Positions 16,046-29,378 of a DNA stretch of 64,000 nucleotides are shown one piece after another. The notes beneath the pieces are model-generated. The model did not search any database and was not told where the DNA came from. It saw only the letters and a program-made list of their open reading frames with translations. The stretch comes from Nemania diffusa (taxonomy: Eukaryota > Ascomycota > Sordariomycetes > Xylariales > Xylariaceae), in NCBI GenBank assembly GCA_038501195.1, contig JBBPUQ010000001.1, forward strand, positions 1,984,001-2,048,000, written 5' to 3'. Every line of letters starts with the position of its first letter. Position 1 is the first letter of the stretch. The position numbers were made by a program, and so were the translations under genes.

Positions 16046-19000
16046 TTTTTTTAAAAAAAAAAATAAACTTTTATATAAATAGTAATTAAATTAAATATTT
16101 TTTAATAAAAAAGAAAATTATTTTAAATATTTATTTATAAACTTTATTTTAAATTTTTTATTTATTATATTATTTTATAAGTTTTTTTATATTTAATTAT
16201 TAAATAATAATTTATTAAAGCTTATTTTATATAAATTAAATTTTATATGTTTTTTTTTTTATATAATTATTTAATATTTTTTTTAATAGCTTTATTATTA
16301 TTAAAATATAATTTTATAAATTTATTTTTTATTTTTATTTTTAATTATTTTTTTAAATATATTAAAAATTTTATTATATTTAAATAGTTTTAATAAAATT
16401 AATATAAAAACAATATATTGTTTTTAAAATTTTTAATTAAATATTATTTATTATTAATATTTTAGTTTTATTATATAATTTAATATTAAAGCTTTTTATA
16501 ATATAATTATAAAATTTAAATTTTTTTAATAATAAATTTTTTTTTTTTTTTTAATGTAATTAATTTTTTAATAAAATTTTTTAACTTTTATTTAAATAAA
16601 AAATTATTAAAATATTTTTATAATTTATTTATATAATATTTATTAATTGTTTTTTAAAAATTTAAAACTTTTAATATATATATATTTTTTTTATATATTA
16701 AAATTTTAAAAAATTATTAAATTATTAAAAAGTTTAATTTGTTAAAAAGTTTATTTATAATTTATAATTATTATTTTTTTAAAATAAATATATAGTTATT
16801 TATATTAAAATTAAGTTTTTTTTTTTTTTATTTATTTAATAAATTATTTTTTTTAAAATTTTTTATATATTTGTTTTTATAATTATAATATAATTTATTA
16901 TAGTTTAAACTTTTTTTTATTTTTATTTTTAAATATATTATTTTTATATAGTTATTTTTTTTAATTTTTTATTAATAATTTAATAATTTTAATTAAAATA
17001 AAAAAATATAAAAAAACTTATTTTTATTTTATAAAAAAATAACTTTATTAATTTATATAATATAAATATTTAAATATAATTTATAGTAAAAATTTAATTT
17101 AATTAATTATTTTAAAAATAATTTATATAAAATTATAATTTTTAATTTAAATATTTATTTATAATTTTTGTTTAATTTATTATTTTATAATAATTTAATA
17201 ATATAAAAATATAAATAATTTTTATTAGTTTATTTAATTTATTTATAAAAATTAAAATAAATTAAAATTTTTTATTAATAATTATAATAATAAATATATT
17301 AAATATTTAAAAAAAACTTTTATAATATATTTTTATAATATTTTTTACTATTGTTTTTATTATATAAAATATTATTTATATTTTTTTATTTAATTAATTT
17401 ATTATAATTAATATATTATTATATTTTTTATAATTTTTTAATATTTGTTTAAAATTTATAACTAAATATTTTTATATTTAATTTAATATTAATAATAGTT
17501 ATAGTTTTTTTAAAGTTTTATTTTTTAATATTTTAATAAATTAATATTTTAAATAATTTAATATATAAATTTAACAATTTTTAAATAGTTTAAATTATTA
17601 ATATTGTTTATATATTAATTGTTTTATTTTTTTTATATTTAAATAAACTATAATTATATAGTTATAAATTTTAAAAATTAATTAAATATATAAATTTATA
17701 TAATTAAATATAATTAGTTTTTTTTAATAAAAAATAAATTTTTTTTTTAAAGTTTATAAATTGTTTAGTTTTTTATTTTTTATTTTTTAACAATATATTT
17801 TTATAATAAAATTAATATAGTTTTATTTAAAAATATAACTAATAAATTAATAATTTATTAATTATTTTAAGTTTTTTTTTAAATTGTTTTAAATAATAAT
17901 AATAATAATAGTTATATTATTTATTATTTATTTTAAATATTTTTTATTAAAAAATATAAATATAATTAAATATTATTATATATTCTTTTTATTTTTTTAA
18001 ATAATTAAATTTTTTTATTTATAAAATAAAATATTTATAACAATATTTTTTTTATTTAAATAATAAATAATTATAAAATTATATTTTAAAAAAAATATTG
18101 TTTAATTAATTTATTTTAAATTAAAATATTACTTTTAATTAAAATATTTTAATATTTTATAATTTATAATAATAAAAAATAGCTTTTTTTATTAATTGTT
18201 TATTAGTTTTAATTTTTATTTTTTTAATATTAATATTACTATTAGTAGTTTTTTATTATAAATATTATAATTTAATTTTATATTATATAAAGTTTTAAAA
18301 TAATAAACTATTAAATATTATTTTTTTTATAAAATTAAAATATTATTTTTATAACTATTTTATTAAAAATATTAGTTTTTATTTTAATAAATAAGCTATA
18401 GTTATAATAATTTAAAATAAAAAATATAAATAAGTTTTTTTTTAAAAACTTAAAAATTTTTTTATATTAAAAAGTTTATATAAAAAAGATTTTTTTTTTT
18501 ATTAATTAGTTTAATAATTTAGTTATTTTATTATAATTTTTTATAAATTTTTAATAAAAGTTATAAAAACTTAAAAAAAACTATATATTTTTAATAATAA
18601 TAAAAAACTTTTATTTATATATTATTTTAATTTTATTAAAATTTATTTATATTTTATTTATATTAATAATATAATTTAAAAATTTAGTTTTAATTATATA
18701 AAATTTCGATTTTTTTAAATTAGTTTATAAACTAGTATTTTTTAATTATTATAATATTTTTTTTATATATTTTTTATATTTAATTAAATTGTTAAAATAA
18801 ATAAAAATATTATTTATATAAATATTATAACAATTATTTAAATAATTAAACAAAATATTATTTATATATTTTTAAAACATAAAAAATTTATTAATAAATT
18901 TAAAAAGTAATATTTTATATTAATAAATTTTATAATAAATATAAAAAATAGTTAAATTTTTTTTATTTAAATTTATATAAATTTAATAAAACATTTGTTT

Positions 19001-22000
19001 TATATTAATTTTTATAAAAATTTTTATTTTAAAAATTTAAAACAATATTTTTTTAATTAATAATAATAAATAATAATTTGTTTTTATAAAAACATTAAGT
19101 TTTTAATAATTAATATAAAATTGTAATTTATTATATAATTTATTTATAAATAAAATAAAAAATATAAATAAAATATTATTTAATTTAATAAATTTTTTTT
19201 ATAAATTATTTATTAAATATTTTTTTATAGCTTTTAATTTATTTATAAATATTTTATATAAAAACAAATATTTTAAATTTTTTAATTTTTTATTATTTAT
19301 AAATTTAATATAATAGTTTATTTATAAATAATATAAAAATAAAATATTAAAATTTATTTTATTAAATATTTAAAATAAATTATAATATTTGTTAAAAATA
19401 ATTTTGAAAATTTTTTATTATAGCTTATTATTTTTTTTTATAAAAAAATTTTTAATTTTTTTATTAATAATAATTTTATTAATTTTATAAATATTAATAA
19501 TATAAATATTTTTAATTAATTTATTTTATTTTATTAAAAATTAAAAAATTATAATATTTATATTAATTATATTAATATTTAATTGTTTTTTATATTATTT
19601 AATTTTATTTTTTTATATATAATATAAGCTTTAAATATTAATTTTTTATTTTTTTAATATATTAAAGTTAGTTTTTTTAATTAATATATATTATTGCTTT
19701 TTTTTTTTTTAATAAATTTTTTTTTATATAAAAAGTAGCTTTTTTTTAAAAATATAGTTTATTTTTTTTAAACTTTTTTTTTTAAACTTTTTTTATTTTA
19801 ATATTTATATAAAAGTTTTAAACTTTATATTGTTAGCTTTAGTTATTTTTTTTTAAAACTTATATTTTTTTTTATTTTTTTTTAAATTTATATTTTTTTA
19901 TACTATATTTTAATTATAACTAAAATATTATAATTATATATTAATTTAATTTATATTAATAATATATTTTATATTATAGTTAATAAATAAAATAAACAAA
20001 AATAAAAACTGATTTTTTTAACAATTAAAAAAAATATTGTATTTTTAAAACTATAACTTTTTTAAAATAAAGTTGTTTTATATATTAATAATATATAAAA
20101 ATATTTTTTAAAATATATGTTTTTTTATTTTTATAATAACTTTAAAAGTTTAATTAATTTTTTATTTGCTTTATTTGTTATATTTTATTATATTTTAAAA
20201 TATAAATTAAATTAAAAGTAAATTTAAATATTTTATAATTTATTTAATAAAAATAATATTTATATATATATATATATATTTATTTTTATATTTTTAAAAA
20301 TATTTTTAATAATTAATAATAATTTATTATAACTTATAATATAAATATATAAAAAAAGCTTTTTTTTTAAATATTTATTTATAATATTTAATTTATTAAT
20401 AAATTTTAAAAATATTTTTTTTAAAAAAAAAGTTATTTTTTTTAAAGTTAATTTTTTGTTTATATAATATTTTATTTAAACAAATTATTTTTTTTAACTT
20501 TTTATTTATTTAAGTTATTAAAAAAATATTAATTTATAATAATATTAAAATAAACTTTTTTATTAATACTGTTTTTTTTTTAAAAATATTTATAAAATTA
20601 AAAAAATAATTTATTTATAATTAAAATATTTTTTTATTATTAATAACTTATATATTTTTTTTTTTTTTATATTTATATTTAAAATATAAGCTATTTATTT
20701 AAATAGTTATTATTACAAAGTTTTTTATTTATATTTATAGTTAAAGTTTTATTTTAAAATATAGCTATTGCTTTTTTATTTTTATATAAAATATTATATT
20801 TTTTATTTTTTATATTAAAAATATATATAATTTATATATAGTATTAAATATAAAACTTAAATATTTTATTTAGTTTTAAATATTTAAATATAATATTAAT
20901 AATTATATAAATATTAAAATAATTTTTAAAGTTGTTTTTTTATTAATTTTTTATTAGTTTAGTTTTATTTATAAAATAAATAAAATTATTTTTAAATTTA
21001 ATAAATTTATTAAAAAAATATTTAATAAAACTATTTTTTATATATAAAATTTTAAATTTTGTTTTAAATTTATTAAAAATATTAATATTATAATAATATT
21101 TATATAAATATATAAATAATATATATAATAAAATTAAAGCTTTAAAATATATATTATTTAAATAAAACTATAAATATTTAGTTATTTTTTTATTTAAATA
21201 AAACTTAATATTTGCTATTTTAATAATATTATTAATAAATTAATTTTTATTAATTATTAAACAATTTTTTATATTGTAATATTATATTTTAAATTTTATA
21301 TTATTTTTATTAAAGTTATTATAAAAAATAAAAACTAAAATTTTAATTAATTTATAAGTTTTTTTTTTAATTTAATTTAATAATATATTAGTTTTATAAT
21401 TTTTAGTTAATAAATTTATTATTTATTAGTTAATTTTATTAATTTAGTTTTAAAATTAAAACTTTTTTAATTTTAAATTTGCTAATTTAATAAAAAAATA
21501 ATTTAATATAACTTAATTATTAAATATAAAACAGTTAAAATTTATAACTAATATTTTTATTTTTAATTAGCTAATAATTATTAAAGTTTATTTTTTATTA
21601 ATAAAAAAGTTATATTATTTAATTAAATTATTAAATTAATTTTTACTTTTTTATAAAAGTTTATAAAAATTATTTATTTATTAATATATAATAAAAAATA
21701 TAAATAAACAAAATTTAAATTTAGTTTATAAAACTTTAAACTTTTTAAATAATTATTTAAAACTAATATAGTTTATTAATTTATTAAAATAAAAAATAAT
21801 TATTTAAGTTTTATTAATAATGTTATAATAAAAAAATATAAAGTTGTTATTTTTTATATATATATTAATAAAACTAGTAATTAATTTTTGTTAATTTTTT
21901 TTAAATTTATTTATAAAATTTATATATTATTTATTTATAAAATTAAATCTTTTATATTATTTATAAAATTTATTAACTATTTTATTAAAAACTTTATATA

Positions 22001-22305
22001 GATTTTTTTTTTTATTATTTTTTATAGTATAAATTTAAATTTTTATATTTTAAAAATTAAAATTAATTAATAAGTTATAGTAAATTTTATTTTAAAAAAT
22101 TTTATTAAATTTAAAAAATAACTTTTTTAAATTATTTAATTTAAAATAAACTTTTTTATAAACTTAAAGCTTATTATTTATATTTTTTATTATAGTATTA
22201 TTATATTAATGTTTTATTTTATAAGTTTATAGCTTTTTTTTTTTTTTTTTTTAAAGTAAAAATATATTTAAAAGCAGTTTTTATATTTTATATAAATAAT
22301 ATTTA

Positions 22306-22575
22306 AATTATTATATATTAATATTTACAAAAAACAAAGCTATTAATTAAATAATTTAATTATATATAAAAATTTAAGTATAAAAAAAAAAAAAAAAAAA
22401 CAGAAAATCTAGCTAATATAAAGTAATAAAAATAAATAGTGTGTAAGCTGTTTAAAGCAGTAAGCTTTAGCAGTAAGTAGGTTTTGCAAAAAAAGAAAAA
22501 AAAGCGAGAAAATTGCGATATGTAGCTAAAGTGACTATATAGCTTGCACTAGCTACTATATTGTAACTGCAATTT
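22306..22575 (+). repeat. direct repeat copy 2 (less mutated), candidate LTR
   Basis: Same repeat as 15781-16045. The part from about 22,438 to 22,575 keeps many G and C (for example GTGTGTAAGCTG and AGCGAGAAAATTGCG), so it stands out as a G/C island in the desert. The paired positions in copy 1 read A or T. It is the best surviving sequence for recovering related elements elsewhere in the genome. Confidence 0.65.
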
Positions 22576-25500
22576 ATTTTTTTTATTAAAAATTACTTAA
22601 AAAATAAAAGCTATATAAAAAGCTATAAAAATATTAAAAAATATTTATATAAAAATTAATATTAATTAAATTATATAAACTAAAAACAAATTAACATTAT
22701 TATATAAAGTATTTTTTTTATTTTTTTAAAATAAAATTATAATATAAAAAAAATAAAAAAATTAAATAAAACTATATAAAATTTTTACAATTGAAAATTA
22801 TAATATTATAATTAATATAACAAATAAATTAGCTAAGTTTTATTATATATAAATTAAATTATATTATTAACAAAAAATTATATTTAATTTATTATATAAA
22901 AAAAATAACTTTTTATATAATTTTTTTTAAACTATTAAACAGCTGTAATTTTAACGCAAAAATAAACTAAAAAAATTAACTATATTTATTAACAACTAAT
23001 ATTTTATATTAAAAAAAATTAATAATTATATTTTAATTATATAATTAAAACAAAACAATATAATTATTATATTTAATATATTTTTTAAATAATTAAATAT
23101 AGCTAAAATAAATATATTAACAATTTAAAATATATTTTAATTTATATAATATAATTTAAATTAATATAACTAAATAAAAAATTTTTAAATTAAATTTATA
23201 TAAAAAATTAAAAATAAAATAATTAAACTATATAAAAAGTTTAAATTAATTATATAAAGTTATAAAAATAATAATAAAATTTAAATTTTTATATAAATAT
23301 TAATAATTTAATATATAAATTAATAATTTATTATAATTTTAAAACTATTATTAATTTAAAATTATAATATATATATAAAGTTATAAAATATTTTTTAAAT
23401 ATATATATAATTATATAATAAATTAAATTAAAAAATTTATATTTATTTGCTAAAAAAACTAAAAAATAAATATTTAATAAATATTATATTTTAAATTATA
23501 TAATTATTATATAAATTAATTAAATTAAAATTATATTAATATAAGATTTATTATAAATATTATTACTAAAAATTAAATATAAAAGTATTTATATATAACT
23601 TATATTTATTATATATTAAAAAAAAATTTGATAAATTTACAATTATAAAACTTTAAATAAATAATATTTTTAATATTATATTTAAAAAGTTTTTATATAA
23701 AAAAAAAATTAAACTATTATTTTATATAAAATTAAAAATAAAATTAACATTTAAATATTTTATTAAATTTAATAAAAATAAAATTTAAATAAATAAACAA
23801 AATTTTATTTTTATTTAATAAAAACAAATTAAACAATTATATATTATTAACTTTTATATAAAAAATTATTTTTAATAATATATTATTTAATAAGTTTAAA
23901 AAATATATATTATATTTATATATTAATTAAAAATATTATATAATTTGTTAATTGCTATATAAATTTAAAAACTATTTAAAAATAATATTAAAGTATTAAA
24001 TATATAAATATAATAACAAATTAATAATATATAATAAAAATTATATTATATATTTTTAAATTTTAGTTATATAAAACTTTTTATTTTTATTAATAAAATA
24101 TTTATAAATAACAAAAATTTAAGTTTTTAAATTAAATTTATAATTATATTAGTTAATAAAAATTATATAAAAAATATTTTTATAATTAAAAATAATATTA
24201 TTTATTAAAATTTAATTAAATATAAATAAGTTATATATAATATATTAACAAATAAATTATATAATATAATTAATAAATTTAATTATATTATTATATTTAA
24301 TATAACTTTTTAAAAAATTATTTATATAATAAAATTACTAATTATATTATTAATTATATATATTAATTTTAAATTTTTATATAAATGTTTAATTAAATTA
24401 AAAATTATATAAAAAAAACAACTTATAATTAATATTATATTATTTTAAAAAGTATATAAAAATTATAAAATTATAAAAATATATTAAATCAATAATAAAA
24501 ATAATTTAATAAATATTTATATAAAAAAATATTTAATTAAATATTAAAAAAACTAGTTAATATAAATAAACTAATTATATAAATAAAAATATATATAAAT
24601 TAATTAAATAATAAAAAAAATAACAAAAAATTAATTAATATTAAAATTAAAGTTATTATATAAAAAAAAAAATCTTTAATATTAAATTAATAATTTAACA
24701 AAACTTATATATATATACTAAATATATATAATTAAAACTTGAACTAAAACTTTTATTAAATAATTAAATAAATAAAAAATTTAAAAATTTATTAAAATTT
24801 ATAAAACTTATAAGTTTTATATATATATATATATAAATAACTTGTGTATAACTTTTTTAGTTATATTTTTTTTTATAAAACATATATATAAATTAATATA
24901 AAACTTTAAAACTTAAAAACAAACTTTAAATTTTACAAATTATTTTAAATCTTTTTATATATATATATACAAAAAGTTCTATTAACAGTAAACTAAAAAA
25001 AAACGTAAATATATATATAACTTTTATATAATAAACTAGTTATAGTTTTTTTATAGCAAAAAAACAAAAAATATATATATTAATAATAAAGTTATAAAAA
25101 AATAATATAATTAATATACTTAAAATATTATTTAAAAAATTAAACGCTATTAAAATTAATAACTTTATTATATAAAAAATATTTTAATTTATTAAATATA
25201 ATTAAACAAAATATAAAAATATTTAAATTTTTAAGTTTTATTTTATATAAAAAGTTAAAAAAAAAATAACTAAATTATATAAAAAGTTAAAACTTGTTAT
25301 ATAAAAATATAACAATTTTAAAAAAAAATTAATATTTATTTAATTTTTAATTATTTAGTAAATAAATTAAAAATTATTATTTATATTTAAACTTTTGCTA
25401 ATTTGCAATTATAATATTTTAAATAAACTTTGAAATATTATATAAATATATATATAGTTAAAAAATAAACTAATAAAAAAAATCTTTGTATAATTGCTAA

Positions 25501-26710
25501 TTAAATTAAAGTTTAAATATTTTAAAAGTATTATTTTAAAAATTATATAACTATTATATAAACTAGCTAAATTAAAACTATATTAGTTTAAAATATATTA
25601 TTAATATTATTATAAAAAATTCGATATATTTATATTTATATATAATTTATACTTTTTATATATAATAAAATAAACTAACAACTTTAATAGTATAAATTTA
25701 TAAATAAATAATATATTTAATTTTGTTATATTAAATTTTTTAGCAAAAAAAAAATATAAATTATAATAAATTAATTTTTATATAAAACTAAAAAAAACAT
25801 TTTAATTAAATTATTTGATTAAATTTAATAATAAATAAATTATTTTATTATATAAAAATAATATAACTTTAATTTAAAAAAACTAAAATAATTAATTAGC
25901 TTTAATTAACTATTATATAAAAAAAGCTGTTTAAAAATATATTTTATAATATATATAAAAAATATATATTAATAGTATATATTAATTAAAAATTATATAT
26001 AATTTATTAATAGCTATATAAATAACTAATTTTTAATTAAATAATATTAAAAATTTAAATTAAAAAATTTAATAATAAATAAATAACTTTAATTATAAAT
26101 TAATTTTTATACTATTAAATTTAAATTATATAAAATTATTTATATTTATTAATAAATTATTTGTAAATAATATAAATATAATTTTATAGTTTAAATTTAT
26201 TATTATATTAATAATAAAACAATATATAAAAATTAATTTAAGTTTTAAAATTACTAGCAATATTATATACTAAAACTTAAATAAATATAAAAAAGTTATT
26301 TATAATATATTTATAAATAAATTATATAATATAATTAATAGTTTTAATAATACAATTGCTTTATATATAACAATTTAATAAATTTTAATTATATTAAAAA
26401 TTATTTCAATTTTAGTAGTTTTATATTTAAACTTAAAATTTTTATATAATTGTTTAGTTAAATTTAAAATAACATAAAAAAAACAGCTTATAATTAATAT
26501 TATATTATTTTATAAATTATATAAAAAAAAAAAAATCTTTAAAATATAATAAATAAATAATGCTAATAATTTTATTAATATATTTATAAAACAAAAATTA
26601 AACTAAATATTTAAAACTTTAATATTTATTAATAAGTTTATTATATAAATTAAAATATTAATAAACAAAATAAAAACAAATATATAATAAAAAAACAACT
26701 GTTATATAAA

Positions 26711-27152
26711 AACTGCTTTTTTTTATATAAAAAAACATATATTTAAAATATTATAAAGAATTTATTTTTAATAAATAAGTTTTAATAATATAATAATAAT
26801 ATATATAATTTTTTTTATATATTTTAAGTTTAATTTTTAGTTAAAATATATATAGTTTAAAATTAATAATAAAAACTATTGATTTTAAGCTATATTGATT
26901 TTTTTTTTATAGCATTTTATTTTTATATAATATAAAATAACTTTTAAACAAAAGCTGTTTTTTTTTTATATAAAAAAACATATATTTAAACATTATAAAA
27001 AATTTATTTTTAATAAATAAGTTTTAATAATATAGCAATAATATATATAGCATTTATTATATATTTTATATTTAATTTTTAGCTAAAATATATATAGCTT
27101 TAAGTTTATATTAATTATAAATTTAAAGCTATATTAATTTTTTTTTTTTTTT
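26711..27152 (+). repeat. 243-bp tandem duplication
   Basis: Copy a (26711-26909) and copy b (26951-27152) share the same order of words: a T run, TATATAAAAAAACATATATTT, AATAAGTTTTAATAATATA, TTTTTAG(T/C)TAAAATATATATAG and a closing AAGCTATATT(G/A)ATT plus T run. Equivalent points are about 243 bp apart. Differences include C/T and G/A changes and small indels. No coding potential is visible. It lies directly before the 40-bp minisatellite. Confidence 0.7.
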
Positions 27153-27190
27153 GTTATATATATTTAAAACTATTTATATATAATATAACT

Positions 27191-27390
27191 TTATTTTATA
27201 TTAACAGTTATATATATATATAACATATTTTTATTTTATATTAATAGCTATATATATATACAATATATTTTTACTATATATTAATAGTTATATATATATA
27301 TAATATATATTTATTATATATTAATTAATATATATATATATAATATACTTTTATTTTAAATTAACTAATAAATATATATATAACAAACTT
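27191..27390 (+). repeat. 40-bp minisatellite, five units
   Basis: Five consecutive units of exactly 40 bp (27191, 27231, 27271, 27311, 27351), each built as TTA(T/C)T..., TTAA(C/T)..., a TATATATATA core and a final TAACATATTT-like segment. There are no indels between units; the substitutions are a mix of C/T and A/T changes. It is a typical minisatellite; the exact phase suggests recent expansion or a size constraint. Confidence 0.8.
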
Positions 27391-27576
27391 TTATATTTAA
27401 AAAAAAGTCGAAATATATATATATATTTAATAATTTATATATAATATAAAACATTTTAATATATATATATATAAAAAATATTTATATAATATATATAAAA
27501 AAAACATTATTAAAAAAAACTAAAAATTAAATTTGTTATTTTTTAGCTATTATATAAAAAATAAAACAAAGCTAAA

Positions 27577-27602
27577 TTTTTTTTTTTTTTTTTTTTTTTT
27601 TT
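27577..27602. repeat. poly(T) tract, 26 T
   Basis: Uninterrupted T run; equals poly(A) on the other strand. No adjacent coding relic is visible, so retroposon-tail origin is only a possibility. Confidence 0.6.
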
Positions 27603-28182
27603 GCTTTTATAAGCTATACTAAAAATAACAAATATTATATAAATACTAAATATATATACTATATATACTTTTTTAAAAGTTAAAAACTTAATAATATTTA
27701 ATAAATAATATATTAATATAATCTTAATAACTATTTTAAAAGTTATTAATATAAAATAATATAATTAAACTTTAACTTTAAACTAAAATAATTTAAAAAT
27801 ATTTTTTTTAATATATAAATTTTATTTAAACATTTATAAAAATATTTAAAACTAATATTTAAAAAAAAATATTAGTAAAAAAAATAGCATAAATAATATT
27901 TTTTTTAATTTATTATATAATTAAATATATTAGCTAAAAATATATAAAAAAATTTATTTATATAAAAATAAATATATATTTATATAAAACGATTATATAA
28001 AAACTTAATAAATTTAGCTTTTAATTAAAAAGCTATATATTTTTATTATATTATTATTTTTGATTTAAATAAAATTTTAAAACTATAATATACTGCTTAA
28101 AAAAACAAATATAAAATAAAAATAAACAGTAATTATTATATTGTTGCTGCTACTATTATATAACAAATATATATATATAAAT

Positions 28183-28198
28183 AAATAAATATATATAA

Positions 28199-28253
<55 letters not shown>

Positions 28254-28287
28254 ATATATAAATAAATAAATAAATAAATAAATAAAC
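28183..28287. repeat. compound microsatellite (AT)n / (AAAT)n
   Basis: An AAAT-type run, a long AT run (about 28203-28260, interrupted once) and another AAAT run (to about 28287) follow each other. The open frame across it is only an I/Y/L low-complexity peptide and not a gene. Confidence 0.85.
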
Positions 28288-29378
28288 ATATAAAAAAAAA
28301 ACGAAAAAAAAAAAATAAAAACAAATAAAAACTAGCTAAATATTTATATTTGAAATTTTATACTATATAAACTAATACTTTAACTAATATCGTTTATTTT
28401 TGTTATATAATATTTAATATTTTTTTTTTTTTATATAGCAGTTATTTATTAAGCAAATAAATCAATAAATAATTATTAATTAATTAATTATATAAAGCTT
28501 ATTAAATTAATTATTAATAATTTATTATAAATTTTATTGTTATATAAAAAAATTATTTTTAATAAATTAACTATAGTTAATAATTTAATAAACAACGACT
28601 TATTATTTCAACTAATCAAAAATATTATATAATATATAAGCTAAGTTAATATAACAAATAACTAAATTATATTATTTATATATAGCTATAAAATAATTAA
28701 TTTATTATATAATAAAACTAAGTTATTATAAAATATGTTGTTTTTTTATTTTTTATTTTTTTGTTTTTATATAACATTTAGTTATAACTAAAAAAAAAAA
28801 AAGCTAGTATTAAAATATTAATATTAGTTACAATTATATATTATAGTTTATATAATATAATATTTATACTATAGTTATATAAATAAATATATAGTTATAT
28901 AAACAAATATTTACTTTATATGCTAGCAGAAATTTTATTTACAATAAAATCTCCAGCTATATAAAAAAACTTCTTTTAAAATCAATTATTAATATAAATA
29001 TAATATAACTAGCTTTATATTTTATTTATATATAACTTATATATATTATTATATATATATAGCTTATTTAATATACTATAAGTTTATTTTTAAAAAAATA
29101 AAAAAAAGACTTTATATAATAATATAATATTAACTTTTATATAAATATTTTTTAACATTTTTATAGCTTTTTAAATCATTTTTGCTTTTTAAATTATTTT
29201 TTACTAGGGATCTGACACTGAGCAAAACCAAATGAATAAGCTAAGGGCGAATAACCATTAGAAGAAATACATATCATTGATATCGTCCGACTACTCAATA
29301 TGCCTCAAAACCAAACAGGAGACGAACACGCGAACGCGCTATCAACAAAGACAATCCCTCAACCACCCACCTAAGCCC

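Larger units (their letters stand above)
15781..22585. mobile_element. candidate degenerate LTR retrotransposon
   Basis: Two direct repeats of about 270 bp bracket about 6.3 kb of strongly T-rich DNA, whereas the DNA before 15.8 kb and after 22.6 kb is A-rich. Size and arrangement fit an LTR retrotransposon of about 6.8 kb. Retroelement coding strands are often A-rich, so a T-rich plus strand would suggest minus-strand orientation; this is inference. No gag or pol motif survives in any frame and no target-site duplication could be recognised. A chance pair of dispersed repeats remains possible. Confidence 0.35.
1..29205. repeat. RIP-type A+T-rich heterochromatic block
   Basis: About 29 kb made almost only of A and T. 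Many 60-base lines between about 6.4 and 22.3 kb contain 0-3 G or C; the first 6.4 kb and the last 7 kb retain more, mostly in AGCT/GCT/AAC-type contexts. No reading frame of plausible gene length or composition exists; the few short open frames are low-complexity K/N/I/Y/F peptides. This is the expected end state of repeat-induced point mutation of transposon DNA in filamentous ascomycetes (known process). The repeat pair at 15.78/22.31 kb shows the mutation pattern directly. The block could be a transposon island, pericentromeric or subtelomeric; no TTAGGG array is present, so none of these is proven. Confidence 0.9.

Noticed and set aside
26711..27390. CRISPR-like array
   Set aside because: The repeats are tandem without unique spacers and the genome is eukaryotic.
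28136..28324. 62-codon open frame
   Set aside because: It is the translation of the AT/AAAT microsatellite.
1..29205. Mitochondrial DNA or assembly contamination as the source of the A+T block
   Set aside because: No mitochondrial gene, rRNA or tRNA is recognisable, the composition is more extreme than usual fungal mitochondrial DNA, and repeat copies show RIP-type transitions.
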